The notes beneath the pieces are model-generated. The model did not search any database. It was not told the origin of the DNA and saw only the letters and a program-made list of their open reading frames with translations. A stretch of DNA of 64,000 nt from Crateriforma conspicua. GTDB lineage: Bacteria; Planctomycetota; Planctomycetia; Pirellulales; Pirellulaceae. The stretch covers positions 2,480,001 to 2,544,000 of the forward strand of contig NZ_CP036319.1 of assembly GCF_007752935.1 (NCBI RefSeq), written 5' to 3'. This document shows, piece by piece, positions 9,171 to 19,028 of the stretch. The position numbers and the translations under genes were made by a program. Within the stretch, counting starts at the first letter, position 1. Each line of letters begins with the position of its first letter.

Positions 9171-10559
9171 TTAGGCTTCGATCACGTATTCGAATTTCTT
9201 GTTGATTCCCGGCTTGGGAATCGGATACAAGCCGTCGGCATCGGGCATGACGGGCGCCGGGCCGTCCATCGTCATCTTGTCCGCATCGGGAGCAAACATC
9301 TGCGGACATTCACGCATTTGTTCGATGGTGATTTCTTGGCCGGTGTGTGCCGCCATGCGTCCCATGCTGGTCACCAAGCTGGCTTCGACGCCGCGTGGGA
9401 CTTCGTTGTATGGCTTGTCGTTGACGATCGCATCGACAAAATCTTCCCACTCCAAATCGTACGGGCTCAGTTTCGGAGTGTCGTATTCCCAGATGCGTTG
9501 GCGGCGATTCTGTTCTTGATCCTTGTACGAACTGACGCCGCGTGGTGAGTGACCGAATTTGCTGACAAACGCCGATCCCTTGGTGCCGTGAACCACGCTG
9601 GACATTTCGTTTTGGCAACCCAGCATGTTGCGGCCGTCGAAGAACAGTTTGGTGCCGTCGGGATAGGTGTATTCGACCGAATAGGTGTCAAAGTTTTGGT
9701 CGACGTACAGTTCGCCGTCTTCGTTGTGACGGTAGTGACGTCCGCCGACGGCGTGGGCCTTGATCGGAAACGCGTTCTTCATCCATGACGTTTCATCAAT
9801 CTGGTGAATATAGAAATCGCTGAAGCTGCCGCCGCTGGCCCACAGGAAACTGTGGAAGCGTTCGATTTGCCATTCGACTTCGGATTTGTGTTCGGGTTTC
9901 TTTGTGGAGAAGCACGATCCGATGACGCCCTGCATTCGGTAAGCACGCATCGCGATGATGTCACCGATTTCGCCGTCTTGGATGCGTTGATGCAATTGTT
10001 GGCGACCACGGCAGTGGCGAATCATCAGGCCGACCGCGCACTTCAGGTTTTTCTCGTCGGCTTTCTTTGACAGTTCCAGCATGCGTTTGGCGCTGGGGCC
10101 GTCGGCGATCAACGGCTTTTCCATGAAAACGTGGAGGCCCTTTTCGATCGCTTTCTGGAAGTGGACCCAGCGGAACGCCAGCGGGGTGGCGAACACGGCG
10201 ATGTCGCCGGGGTTCAATGCGTCCAGTGCTTTTTCGTAAGCGTCGAAACCGACGTGTCGACGATCCTTGGGCACGTCGACCTTGTCGGGCGTTTCGCGGA
10301 ACTCATTGTTCAGTGCCGAAAGGCTGATTTCCAAGCGGTTTTCAAAGACGTCCGCCATCGCGACCAACTTGGTCGGGCCGTTTCCGACACGCAGCGCGTT
10401 GCTGGCCGCGCCGGTACCGCGTCCACCGCAACCGATCAGCGCCACTTGAAGGGTGTCATTGGTGGCTTGGCCATAAACCTTGGGAACAGCCATCGCGCCG
10501 ACGGCGGCGGTGGTTCCGGCGGCACTGCGAATGAAATCACGACGGGGCAGATCGGTCAT
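9171..10559 (-). CDS. Tat-exported Gfo/Idh/MocA family oxidoreductase
   Basis: This NAD(P)-dependent sugar or cyclitol oxidoreductase has 462 residues. From the ATG at 10559 it opens with a twin-arginine signal (LPRRDFIRSAAGTTAAVGAMA), so it is exported folded with its cofactor. The Rossmann motif IGCGGRGTGA and the catalytic MEKPLIAD block (Lys of EKP) are intact. The C-terminal half is the usual substrate domain with W.ASGGSFSD and HQIDE-like metal or substrate residues. Planctomycetes carry very many of these. The SUMF1-fold gene lies 122 bases upstream on the same strand. The substrate is unknown. The in-frame extension to 10772 has no export signal and is unlikely to be translated. Confidence 0.88.
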   Translation of the reverse strand: MTDLPRRDFIRSAAGTTAAVGAMAVPKVYGQATNDTLQVALIGCGGRGTGAASNALRVGNGPTKLVAMADVFENRLEISLSALNNEFRETPDKVDVPKDRRHVGFDAYEKALDALNPGDIAVFATPLAFRWVHFQKAIEKGLHVFMEKPLIADGPSAKRMLELSKKADEKNLKCAVGLMIRHCRGRQQLHQRIQDGEIGDIIAMRAYRMQGVIGSCFSTKKPEHKSEVEWQIERFHSFLWASGGSFSDFYIHQIDETSWMKNAFPIKAHAVGGRHYRHNEDGELYVDQNFDTYSVEYTYPDGTKLFFDGRNMLGCQNEMSSVVHGTKGSAFVSKFGHSPRGVSSYKDQEQNRRQRIWEYDTPKLSPYDLEWEDFVDAIVNDKPYNEVPRGVEASLVTSMGRMAAHTGQEITIEQMRECPQMFAPDADKMTMDGPAPVMPDADGLYPIPKPGINKKFEYVIEA

Positions 10560-10681
10560 GGTGAGAAAACCTGATGAAATGGGTGGGGAAACAAAACAAG
10601 GTGGGATTCGTTGGCGCCGGTGGGCGACCGCATGGGCCGCGTCGTCGCCGCGGATGAAGTGATCGTTGGAGGAAGTGCTCG

Positions 10682-11848
10682 CTAGCGGGCATCGGTCGCG
10701 CTGTTCCAAAACGCGTCCATTGTTTTGACGTCGGGGACCTGCATCGGACGAACGACACGGAACCCGACCCATAGGGCGTCGGTGTGGTACCAGATGCTGC
10801 GGGGCAATTGTGGGTCTTGGTCTTTCCAGGACGGATCGCTGCCGCGGCGATAGGCGGATCGCAATTGCTCGGGATCGTCGTACCAGCTGCCGCCACGCAC
10901 ACTGCGGGGATACAGCTTGATCGGCCGCACGATCGGATCGGTGGTGTTGTCCGCGATGCGATCAAAGTAATCGTCTTCGTATTGGTCGGCGGTCCATTCC
11001 ATGACGTTGCCGTGCATGTCATGCAGGCCGAACGGATTGGGTTTCAGTTGGCCGACCTGTTGATACTTATCATCGCTGTTGTCATAGAACCACGCATGGT
11101 CTTCCATCGCGTCGGCATCAAACGAATAGGGGCCGGTGGTTCCGGCGCGACAGGCGTATTCCCATTCGGCTTCGGTGGGCAGCCGATAAAAGTGACCCGT
11201 CTGGGCGCTCAACCATTGGCAATACTTGTTGGCCGCGTGCTGGGTCATGCTGATCGCGGGGTAACCGGTTTGCCCCATGCCGAAACTCATTTCGGTGTAC
11301 GGCGGTGTCGGTTGGCTGACGCCATCGACGATGTCGTCGGTGGCCGGGTCGTAGTCCTTGCGGGCACCATTTTTGTCACGCGGTGCTTGCGTGATCATGT
11401 ACGGTTCGTATTCGTCCCAAGTCACTTCGCACTTGCCCATCCAAAACGGTGACACGGTGACCTGTTGCTGGGGGCCCTCGTTGTCTTCGCGGTCTTCCTC
11501 GTCTTCGGGACTGCCCATCGTAAAGCTGCCGCCGGGGACCGCCACCATCTCAAACTCGACTCCGGTGCGAGGGATGGTTTGACGGTAGTTTTTGAAGTCG
11601 TCTTGGCTGACCTCGCCCGACGCTTCCACAATTTGTTGGTGAATCTTGGTCAACAGTTCGGCGTTATCGGGCGACGAGGTTGCCGTTTGCGCACCGGCGG
11701 GATTGCAAAGCAGTGTCGCGGACTGGATGCACAGAAACGCGATAGCGAGGGGAGCCGAACACCACCGTGAACTGGATCCGACGTGTCGAAGAACGCACCG
11801 GCGATAGGTTGGGCAAAAGGGAATGGCCGATTGGCGAATCGGAGGCAT
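10682..11848 (-). CDS. SUMF1/FGE-fold secreted protein lacking the catalytic cysteines
   Basis: The 388-residue product from the ATG at 11848 has a hydrophobic N-terminal stretch (residues about 30-52, likely export signal), then the formylglycine-generating-enzyme fold. Typical blocks are VAVPGGSFTMGSPEDE, the LPTEAEWEYACRAGT motif, and GLHDMHGNVMEWTADQY. In true FGE the catalytic cysteine pair lies after the RGGS segment. Here that segment reads VRGGSWYDDPEQLRSAYRR and continues to VGFRVV with no cysteine. It is therefore not expected to mature sulfatases and is more likely a binding or structural protein of the wider SUMF1/C-lectin group. It precedes the Tat-exported oxidoreductase, possibly in the same transcript. 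Confidence 0.85.
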   Translation of the reverse strand: MPPIRQSAIPFCPTYRRCVLRHVGSSSRWCSAPLAIAFLCIQSATLLCNPAGAQTATSSPDNAELLTKIHQQIVEASGEVSQDDFKNYRQTIPRTGVEFEMVAVPGGSFTMGSPEDEEDREDNEGPQQQVTVSPFWMGKCEVTWDEYEPYMITQAPRDKNGARKDYDPATDDIVDGVSQPTPPYTEMSFGMGQTGYPAISMTQHAANKYCQWLSAQTGHFYRLPTEAEWEYACRAGTTGPYSFDADAMEDHAWFYDNSDDKYQQVGQLKPNPFGLHDMHGNVMEWTADQYEDDYFDRIADNTTDPIVRPIKLYPRSVRGGSWYDDPEQLRSAYRRGSDPSWKDQDPQLPRSIWYHTDALWVGFRVVRPMQVPDVKTMDAFWNSATDAR

Positions 11849-12218
11849 GGGCGTGTAGCGTGAAGATGGAAAGGTAGGTGGGAATCTCGGCTCGATGCGT
11901 CGGCATCGTCGGGTCACAAAGCTCAAAAAGGTCTGTCCGCCGGCTTAGGAACCAAGGTCACAACAGTTTAACCCAAAACCTGCTTGGATACTGTCAACGA
12001 TCCGACGAGGTGTTCGTGATGGGCCTATACTGCGGATCGCTGAGGGCCGACGCGATTCTGCATCGCGCCCCGGTGTGCTTTTTGTGCTGCGTCGACTTGT
12101 CACAGCAACAAAACCTTGAACGGTTCGGCGATCGACCGGCGGCTCTTTGCTTAGGCCGCTGCGGCAATTTCGCCGTGCCAATTCCGCCGTGCCAGTGTCT
12201 TCATGAAAGGATCGCAAC
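11849..12218. other. Intergenic region between SUMF1-fold protein and sulfatase 3
   Basis: I see no gene in these 370 bases between two divergent genes, so both promoters should lie here. The only structure noted is a perfect 10-base direct repeat, CGCCGTGCCA, at 12171-12180 and 12185-12194, just upstream of sulfatase 3. Its 14-base period is not helical, so an operator reading is weak. Confidence 0.35.
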
Positions 12219-13796
12219 GTGATGGGATTGCAACGAGTTGCCGGGTGGGTGAAACCGGTGTGCGTGGTCTTTGGGATGGTCTTGTGCATCGGGGCCGCGT
12301 CGGTCGTCCCTGCCGAACGTCCCAACATCGTCTTCATCTTTACCGACGACCACTGCCAACAGGCGTTGAGTGCGTATGACGATTCGCGGACCGCAACGCC
12401 GAATTTGGACCGAATCGCCAAAGGCGGCATGCGTTTCGATCGTTGCTATGTCACGAATTCGATTTGTGGTCCCAGTCGGGCGGTGATCCAAACGGGCAAG
12501 TACAGCCATCTGAACGGATTCAAGACCAACCGCGACACGTTCAACGGCGACCAGCAAACGTTCCCCAAGCTGCTGCAGGCGGTCGGGTATCAAACGGCGG
12601 TGATCGGCAAATGGCACCTGAAGTCCACGCCACAAGGATACGACTATTACGATGTGCTTCAGGGACAAGGGCCGTATTACAATCCGCCGATGTTGACCGC
12701 CGGGCCGGATGGTCAGCCCGTCAAGCGTGAACACACCGGTTACACCACCGACATCATCACCGAAAAAACGGTCCGCTGGTTGAAGGAAGCTCGTGATCCC
12801 GATCGTCCGTTCATGGTCATGTTCCAGCACAAGGCACCCCACCGAAACTGGATGCCGGGACCGAAGTATTTGAATTGGCTGGATGACGTTACGATTCCGG
12901 AACCAGAAACGATGTGGGACGATTATTCGGGGCGGACCCAATCCGCCGCTGCTCAGGCGATGACCATGGCTCGTCACCTGAATGATCGCGATTTGAAATT
13001 GACCGGGTCAGGCATCTTGAACGCCCAGCAGCGACAAGCTTGGGACGCGGCGTACGGGCCCAAGAACAAGGCCTTCTTGAAGGCCCGTGAATCGATGACC
13101 GAAAAGGAAATCGTGCAGTGGAAGTACCAGCGTTACGTCAAGGATTACTTGCGATGCGTTCGCAGCGTCGATGATGGCGTGGGTGTGGTGCTGGACTACT
13201 TGGATGAAGCCGGTTTGGCTGACAACACGGTCGTTATCTATAGCAGCGACCAAGGATGGTATTTGGGCGAACACGGATGGTTCGACAAACGCTGGATGTA
13301 CGAAGAATCGCTGAAAACGCCGCTGATGATTCGTTGGCCCGGCGTGACCCAGGCGGGCAGCACCAATGACGACATCGTCAGCAATCTGGACTTTGCCGAA
13401 ACCTTCCTGGACTTGGCCGGTGTGCCGGTGCCCGATGAGATGCAGGGCCGGTCATTGGTGCCGCTGTTGCGTGGTCAAACGCCGGCGGATTGGCGAAAGG
13501 ACTTCTATTACCACTATTACGAAAACCCCGGGGCGCATGACGTGGCTCGGCACTGCGGTGTGACCGACGGCCGGTACAAGCTGATTCACTTTTATGCGTT
13601 GGAAGGCAAACCGATCGACGACTGGGAACTGTTTGATCTGCAAAAAGATCCGAACGAACTGACCAGCGTCGCCGATGACCCCGCGTACGCCGAGATTCGC
13701 AGCCGAATGACCGAGCGGTTGACGCAGATGCAGGAAATGTATCAAGTTCCCGGAGACACGATCCAACCGGTCAAGCGTCGCAGGGCGCGAAACTGA
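12219..13796 (+). CDS. Secreted sulfatase 3 (GlcNAc-6-sulfatase-like)
   Basis: The protein has 525 residues from GTG 12219 or 524 from ATG 12222. AAAGGA at 12205-12210 suits either start. A signal peptide (residues 1-31) leads to the metal site FTDDHCQQ and the formylglycine motif [21 protein letters not shown] with Cys83. The segment [13 protein letters not shown] and the [15 protein letters not shown] block resemble N-acetylglucosamine-6-sulfatase-type enzymes more than the arylsulfatases elsewhere in the window. That suggests action on a different polysaccharide position, but I cannot confirm it by eye. It is divergent from the SUMF1-fold gene and followed by a 2-hydroxyacid dehydrogenase. 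Confidence 0.92.
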   Translation: MMGLQRVAGWVKPVCVVFGMVLCIGAASVVPAERPNIVFIFTDDHCQQALSAYDDSRTATPNLDRIAKGGMRFDRCYVTNSICGPSRAVIQTGKYSHLNGFKTNRDTFNGDQQTFPKLLQAVGYQTAVIGKWHLKSTPQGYDYYDVLQGQGPYYNPPMLTAGPDGQPVKREHTGYTTDIITEKTVRWLKEARDPDRPFMVMFQHKAPHRNWMPGPKYLNWLDDVTIPEPETMWDDYSGRTQSAAAQAMTMARHLNDRDLKLTGSGILNAQQRQAWDAAYGPKNKAFLKARESMTEKEIVQWKYQRYVKDYLRCVRSVDDGVGVVLDYLDEAGLADNTVVIYSSDQGWYLGEHGWFDKRWMYEESLKTPLMIRWPGVTQAGSTNDDIVSNLDFAETFLDLAGVPVPDEMQGRSLVPLLRGQTPADWRKDFYYHYYENPGAHDVARHCGVTDGRYKLIHFYALEGKPIDDWELFDLQKDPNELTSVADDPAYAEIRSRMTERLTQMQEMYQVPGDTIQPVKRRRARN

Positions 13797-13896
13797 TTCG
13801 CTGCTTGTTTCCAACCGCGGCGCATCAGCGTCGCGGCGATCATGCATTGGCCGGTCGGTCGTTATCCACCATCACGATGCGAACTGGCTGGCCGAG

Positions 13897-14859
13897 ATGA
13901 AGATTGTCGTAACTGATGCGCACACCGCGAACCCCGGTGACCTTTCTTGGGACGCACTGTCGAACATGGGTGATGTGCAGGTTTATCCACGCACCGCCGC
14001 CGATGAAATCATTCCGCGTTGCCAAGACGCCGATGTGGTGCTGACCAACAAAGTGCCACTGAATGCCGAGACATTGGCGGCGTTGCCACGACTGCGATAC
14101 ATCGGCGTCACCGCGACGGGAACGAACATCATTGACATGGAAGCCGCGTCGCAGCGTGGCATCGTGGTGACCAACGTTCCGGATTACAGTTCCCGTTCGG
14201 TTGCCCAGCACGTCTTTGCCATGGTGCTGGAACTGGCCAACCAAGTCGGCCGGCACAACGATGCGGTTCAAGACGGGCAATGGCAACGCTGTCCGGACTT
14301 CAGCTTCACGACCGGCCCGCTGATCGAATTGGCGGGATTATCGATGGGCATCATCGGGTTTGGTTCGATCGGACGATGTACCGCCACGATCGCCCGGGCG
14401 TTGGGAATGAATATCTTGGCGTATTCTCGCACGCCGCCGAATCCGGATCCCAACGATCCCGATGCGTTCACGCCGGTGGGATTGGATGATTTGCTGGCGC
14501 AAAGCGATGTCGTTTCGCTGCATTGTCCGCTGACGCCACAGACGCATCATTTGATCAACGCACAACGGTTGTCGACGATGAAGTCGTCGGCGTGGTTGGT
14601 CAACACATCGCGGGGACCGGTGATCGACGAAGAAGCGTTGGCATCGGCACTGCGAAACGGTGTCATCGGTGCTGCGGCCCTGGACGTGTTGGACAGCGAA
14701 CCGATGAAGGCGGACCATCCGCTGATGGGCCTGGACCGTTGCATCATCACGCCCCACGTCGCCTGGGCCACGGTCCAAGCGCGACGACGGTTGATTGACA
14801 CGGTGACGGACAACGTTCGCCAATGGATCCATGGCGATGCGGTCAATGTCGTCAACTGA
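13897..14859 (+). CDS. D-2-hydroxyacid dehydrogenase (glycerate-dehydrogenase-like)
   Basis: This cytoplasmic NAD(P)-dependent enzyme of 320 residues probably reduces a 2-oxoacid such as hydroxypyruvate or glyoxylate. The Rossmann motif is GFGSIGR (residues 154-160). The catalytic triad is visible as Arg239 (NTSRG), Glu268 (LDSEP) and His287 (ITPHVAW). The segment LHCPLTPQT is also typical. Length is normal for the family. The start is about 100 bases after sulfatase 3, so co-transcription is possible. The terminal wording (DVLDSEPMKADHPL) is common among glycerate dehydrogenase-like proteins, but substrate assignment needs assay. Confidence 0.9.
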   Translation: MKIVVTDAHTANPGDLSWDALSNMGDVQVYPRTAADEIIPRCQDADVVLTNKVPLNAETLAALPRLRYIGVTATGTNIIDMEAASQRGIVVTNVPDYSSRSVAQHVFAMVLELANQVGRHNDAVQDGQWQRCPDFSFTTGPLIELAGLSMGIIGFGSIGRCTATIARALGMNILAYSRTPPNPDPNDPDAFTPVGLDDLLAQSDVVSLHCPLTPQTHHLINAQRLSTMKSSAWLVNTSRGPVIDEEALASALRNGVIGAAALDVLDSEPMKADHPLMGLDRCIITPHVAWATVQARRRLIDTVTDNVRQWIHGDAVNVVN

Positions 14860-14869
14860 TCGCCGGTGC

Positions 14870-15808
14870 CTACTGGGCCGCGGACGTTAGTGAACCCGTT
14901 TCGCCTTCGCCCTGACTGGGACGAATGCGTTTGGTCTTCATGCGTAGATTCAGAAATTCGACGCACAACGAAAACGCCATCGCAAAGTAGACGTAGCCTT
15001 TGTTGATCGGTTCGCCGATCGCGTCGCTTAGCAATACCACGCTGATCAGAATCAGGAACGACAACGCCAGCATTTTCACCGTCGGGTGCTGTTGAACGAA
15101 ATCGCTGATCTGATTGGCAAAGATGATCATGATGCCGACGCTGATGATCACGGCGGTGACCATGATTTCGATGTGCGACGCCATGCCGACGGCCGTGATC
15201 ACGCTGTCGAGTGAAAAGATCACGTCCATGAACGCGATCCGAAACAGGACGCCGCCGACGGTGATCTTGCCTGATCCGGATGCAGGCGGATCGATGCCAT
15301 CGGCCGAACCGCCTGTGTCACCCGGCAAATTGCCAATTTCGTGTTCCAGTTCGCCGCCTTCGATTTTGTGGTGAATCTCGCGGACCGCGGTGTACATCAG
15401 GAACAGGCCGCCGACCAGCAAGATCAGATCGCGACCGGAAACCTGATTGACTTCTTCGTGTTCGGCCAGCCAGTCACCAAGTCCGGCAAAGGAAACGAAA
15501 TCGCTTAGCGTGATCAAGGCGTCTTCCAGGCCCATCAGCCAGCCGATCATCATCAGCAGCAAGATCCGCATCCCCATCGCCAGGAACAGCCCGAACCGAC
15601 GCGCGAAGGACCGTTTGTCCTGGGGAAGCCGACCGGTGATGATTGCGATGAAGACAATGTTGTCGATTCCCAAGACGATTTCCATCGCCGTCAACGCGAA
15701 CAAGGCGATGGCCGATTCCATCGACACCAGTGGGGCATCACTGGCGATTTGGACACCGGACGCCAGCCAGGAAACGCTTGCGAAATCCATTGACAGAAAA
15801 TCCCACAT
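14870..15808 (-). CDS. TerC family integral membrane protein
   Basis: The 312-residue protein has about seven membrane helices. Two diagnostic repeats are present, EIVLGIDNIVFIAII near residue 45 and DVIFSLDSVITAVGM near residue 195, each with a buried acidic residue. Proteins of this family (TerC, Alx/YgjT) are implicated in manganese or other metal export, partly to metallate exported proteins. A central acidic and glycine-rich loop (residues about 150-175) separates the two halves. It is convergent with the 2-hydroxyacid dehydrogenase with only ten bases between stops. No yybP-ykoY-like leader was recognised in the 170 bases upstream. Confidence 0.9.
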   Translation of the reverse strand: MWDFLSMDFASVSWLASGVQIASDAPLVSMESAIALFALTAMEIVLGIDNIVFIAIITGRLPQDKRSFARRFGLFLAMGMRILLLMMIGWLMGLEDALITLSDFVSFAGLGDWLAEHEEVNQVSGRDLILLVGGLFLMYTAVREIHHKIEGGELEHEIGNLPGDTGGSADGIDPPASGSGKITVGGVLFRIAFMDVIFSLDSVITAVGMASHIEIMVTAVIISVGIMIIFANQISDFVQQHPTVKMLALSFLILISVVLLSDAIGEPINKGYVYFAMAFSLCVEFLNLRMKTKRIRPSQGEGETGSLTSAAQ

Positions 15809-15980
15809 GAATCGACTCGATGCACCGGAGTGTGACGTGATTGGGCCGCTTTGACGGGCCGCGGATAGGATGAATTTAGCAAACGTTGCGTGGATGCGGA
15901 TCGACGGCCGTTTTGGCCCGTTCGCGAGCCAGATGTCCAGCGATCCGATGGTCAGTGACCGAGTTTGCGGTCGTCGGTTT

Positions 15981-16736
15981 TCACCGCAGCCACGGCGATG
16001 CCAGCCCCGACACCCCCAACATCAACAACAGCCCCAGCGTTAACACTCGCAAACGCTGGCGTCCCAGTCGCGTGCCGAATCGCAGCCCCAAATTGGTCAC
16101 CACGATCAGCCAGGGCGTCAATGCGGCCGCCGCAATTCCCGGGCCGATGATTCGGTCGCCGAAAAACAAATACAGAACCGTCAACGCGGGGGCCAAGCTG
16201 ATCAGATACATCCCGAACAGAAAACCGCGGATTTGACGCGTGTCCCAGTCGTGGGCCTGGACCCAGAACACCATCGCCGGGCCACCCATGCCGACGACGC
16301 CCTGAAAAAAGCCCGACAGTGGAAACGCCAGGAACGCCCAGCCGGGGTGAAGACGAGCCCGCGGGACAGGACGAAAATAGATCGTCGCCAAGGTGGCCGT
16401 CAGGACGAATCCGCCGACGATCTGGCGAAGCGTCGTGATCGACACCGATTCCAGATTTTGAAGCGCCCAGACGCCCAAGGGCAAAAACACCAACCGCCCC
16501 AGCCCCGGCCACGCGATTTGTTTAGGCGTCAAACAGTCGCGGAATTTCCAAACGCCCCAAGCATTCTGTGGAATCGTCGCGACCAACAATGCCGTTTGCG
16601 CTTCGGGGATGCTGTAACCGCACCACAGAAGGCTGGGGACGATCAACAGCCCCGCGGCAAAACCGGCGGCGGACTGAACGAATACGCCGACCGAAAGGAT
16701 CAACGCCAGCGGCAAGAATTCGGAAAGCGATTCCAT
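15981..16736 (-). CDS. TauE/SafE family anion permease
   Basis: The 251-residue protein has about eight predicted membrane helices and no large soluble domain. The N-terminal GVFVQSAAGFAAGLLIVP and the mid-protein FFQGVVGMGGPAMVFW are the duplicated TauE/SafE motifs (F.Q...GfGgg). The family exports or imports sulfite, sulfonates, sulfoacetate and related organic anions. Near sulfatases a sulfite or sulfonate role is attractive, but the sequence does not prove a substrate. It lies 170 bases upstream of TerC on the same strand. Confidence 0.85.
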   Translation of the reverse strand: MESLSEFLPLALILSVGVFVQSAAGFAAGLLIVPSLLWCGYSIPEAQTALLVATIPQNAWGVWKFRDCLTPKQIAWPGLGRLVFLPLGVWALQNLESVSITTLRQIVGGFVLTATLATIYFRPVPRARLHPGWAFLAFPLSGFFQGVVGMGGPAMVFWVQAHDWDTRQIRGFLFGMYLISLAPALTVLYLFFGDRIIGPGIAAAALTPWLIVVTNLGLRFGTRLGRQRLRVLTLGLLLMLGVSGLASPWLR

Positions 16737-16828
16737 GTCGCGAAGACTAACGCATCGTTCGGGATGACGTCAGCGGGACTGGACGGTTGCGAATTCGTTA
16801 TCGTGCCTGGCATGCCGCCGTGCAAACA

Positions 16829-17980
16829 TCAATGGACGTCTTGTCGCCATCCATCGGCGTCAAAGAAATGCACCGCGTCGTCGGCGAATACCATTCGCAC
16901 GGTGCGACCGGGCTCGGCCGATTTCATCGATCCATCATGGTCGGCGACGGTAAAACGAAGAAGTGCTTTTGTTCCGGCTTCGTCTGAGCGGTCGTGCGTG
17001 TGAATCGGCAGCGATACCGTGAAGCGGTTTGAGGCACGACGAACCAGGTTCCCGACGATCGCCCATCGGTCCCCGCCGACGCGTTGCAACGTTGCTGGAA
17101 CGTTTGCCGGCGTCGATGACGATTCGATGCACTCGACCGAAACCGCTTGGGGCAAGATGCAAACGGTCGGCGCGGTATTCATGTCTTGGTCGGGCAACTT
17201 ACTCAGCTGGATTTGATTCGATCTGCTTTTAGACGCAGGTGTAAACGCAAACTCATTCAGGCCCCACGGTGTTAACAGCCGACAGGTCGCGCGGTGTTCG
17301 GGCTTGTCCAGCAGCACTTCGGGGTTGTCTCTTTGAACGATACGGCCGTCATGCAAGACAGCGATGGAATCCGCGACTCGCACGGCTTCCTGTCCGTCAT
17401 GCGTCACGTGCAGCGTCACGCCGCCGCCGCGTTGGTGGACCTCGATCAAAATATCTGCCAGCGACTGTCGGTGCGACGCATCGATTCCCGACAGGGGTTC
17501 ATCCAGCAATCGCACACCCGCATTGCGGATCAACGCTTTGGCCAGCCCGACTCGTTTCAGTTCACCACCGCTAAGCCCATCGGCGAACCGGTCCAGTAAA
17601 CCTTCGATGCGGGTGGACCGAACGATGTCGGAAAGTCGTGTCGAATCGCGTACGTTTGTTTGGGCTCGACCGACCGACAGTTGTCGGGCGACGGACAGAT
17701 GGGGATACAAAGCGTCGCCCTGAAACACCATTGCGACGTCGCGGCGATGGGGGGGCACACCGTCGACATCGACTCCGCCGATGCGAATGATGCCCGCGTC
17801 GGGACGGAGCAACCCAGCGATCAACCGCAACAGCGTCGATTTTCCGGACCCGCTGTTGCCCACCAGACAGACATACTGGCCGTCGTCGATGTCCAAATCG
17901 ATTCCCGACAACAGCCCCGATGCGGTGGGGGCAGGATCCGGATAGTCGAATCGAACGGCGGAAAGCTGGACTTGTGGCAT
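16829..17980 (-). CDS. ABC transporter ATP-binding protein, orphan
   Basis: This is the 383-residue ATPase of an ABC importer of the sugar/spermidine/iron type (MalK/UgpC-like). Walker A is GNSGSGKST, the Q-loop is MVFQGDALYPHLSV, the signature is LSGGELKRVGLAKAL, Walker B is RLLDEPLSGIDA, and the switch histidine is in VTHDGQEA. The C-terminal 120 residues form a divergent regulatory or TOBE-type domain. I chose the ATG at 17980; an upstream extension to 18034 carries no family features. No permease or binding protein lies nearby, so its partners must be elsewhere. No close Shine-Dalgarno was seen. Confidence 0.88.
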   Translation of the reverse strand: MPQVQLSAVRFDYPDPAPTASGLLSGIDLDIDDGQYVCLVGNSGSGKSTLLRLIAGLLRPDAGIIRIGGVDVDGVPPHRRDVAMVFQGDALYPHLSVARQLSVGRAQTNVRDSTRLSDIVRSTRIEGLLDRFADGLSGGELKRVGLAKALIRNAGVRLLDEPLSGIDASHRQSLADILIEVHQRGGGVTLHVTHDGQEAVRVADSIAVLHDGRIVQRDNPEVLLDKPEHRATCRLLTPWGLNEFAFTPASKSRSNQIQLSKLPDQDMNTAPTVCILPQAVSVECIESSSTPANVPATLQRVGGDRWAIVGNLVRRASNRFTVSLPIHTHDRSDEAGTKALLRFTVADHDGSMKSAEPGRTVRMVFADDAVHFFDADGWRQDVH

Positions 17981-18159
17981 AAAATGTGAGTGTCGGGCGG
18001 AGTGATCCGGTCTTAGGCCATTTTTACGTGGCATTCCGACCAGTCGTTCGCCACGATGGATAGCGGCGGATCGCTACGCCGACTGGCACGTCATCCTTGT
18101 TCATTATTGGCGGACGGACGCATCGCGTTCGCACCGTCGACCGTTTTCGGAGAGATACG

Positions 18160-18816
18160 ATGCAGCGCAAATCGCTTTTCTCGATTTTGTCAGCCGCCGC
18201 CATTGTGGCCGTTTTGACCGGGGTTTGGGGATCGGTCGGTTCCCGGGCGGTGTTGGCACAGGATTCCGATTCGTCACGAAAGCAGTCCGGTGTGGCGGAG
18301 GAAAAGGCCAAGCCGTATCGCCCGAAGTCCAAAGCACAACTGCGACGCGAACTGTCGCCGATCCAGTACAACGTCACGCAGAACGAAGGCACCGAACCGG
18401 CATTCCAGAACCGGTATTGGAACAATAAACGCGAAGGCCAGTACGAATGCGTCGTTTGTGGTCAACCTTTGTTTACCAGCAAGACGAAATTCAAATCGGG
18501 AACCGGATGGCCCAGCTTCTTTGCACCGCTTAGCCCCGATTCGGTGGGGACCAAAAAGGATTGGAAGCTGTTCTACACCCGCGTGGAAGTCCACTGCAGC
18601 CGCTGCAAGGCTCACCTGGGACACGTGTTCGAAGACGGCCCACGGCCGACTGGTTTGCGCTACTGCATGAACAGCGCTTCGATGAATTTTGTCGATCAAG
18701 CGACGCTGGATCGACGCAAGGCTGAACAGGATGCGGCGGAGAAGAAGGCGGCCGAGTCTGAAGGTTCAGATTCCACCGAAACGTCCGACGAGGCATCCGC
18801 TGCGGACGACCAATAG
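18160..18816 (+). CDS. msrB: Exported methionine-(R)-sulfoxide reductase
   Basis: MsrB reduces methionine-R-sulfoxide in oxidised proteins. From the ATG at 18160, with GGAGAG upstream, there is a Sec signal peptide (residues 1-33), so it acts outside the cytoplasm. The zinc site is Cys97/Cys100 and Cys146/Cys149. The catalytic Cys169 sits in RYCMNSASMNF. The resolving cysteine found in many MsrBs is Thr115 here (KSGTGWPSF), so regeneration must use another route. A hydrophilic Glu/Ala/Ser tail of about 35 residues follows the domain. It is divergent from the ABC ATPase. Confidence 0.92.
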   Translation: MQRKSLFSILSAAAIVAVLTGVWGSVGSRAVLAQDSDSSRKQSGVAEEKAKPYRPKSKAQLRRELSPIQYNVTQNEGTEPAFQNRYWNNKREGQYECVVCGQPLFTSKTKFKSGTGWPSFFAPLSPDSVGTKKDWKLFYTRVEVHCSRCKAHLGHVFEDGPRPTGLRYCMNSASMNFVDQATLDRRKAEQDAAEKKAAESEGSDSTETSDEASAADDQ

Positions 18817-19028
18817 CAGCCACACGCGATTCGGGTGCCATTGTCCGCTGGTGGACCGGTGATGACGCAACGCTTGTTCGGGCTGTTCGGGTTATGCGGC
18901 GAAAGCACGCATGGACTGTTTTCAGCAGATGGATTGGTCGAAGGTCTTTTAACGAGTGGCTGCCCGCGCAAGCTGGGTATCCGTTCGATGCGATCTTACG
19001 AGCCGATCCGCCGTGCAAGGAAGCACTC

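Noticed and set aside
10682-11848. Annotation as a functional formylglycine-generating enzyme
   Set aside because: No cysteine follows the RGGS segment, where both catalytic cysteines should be.
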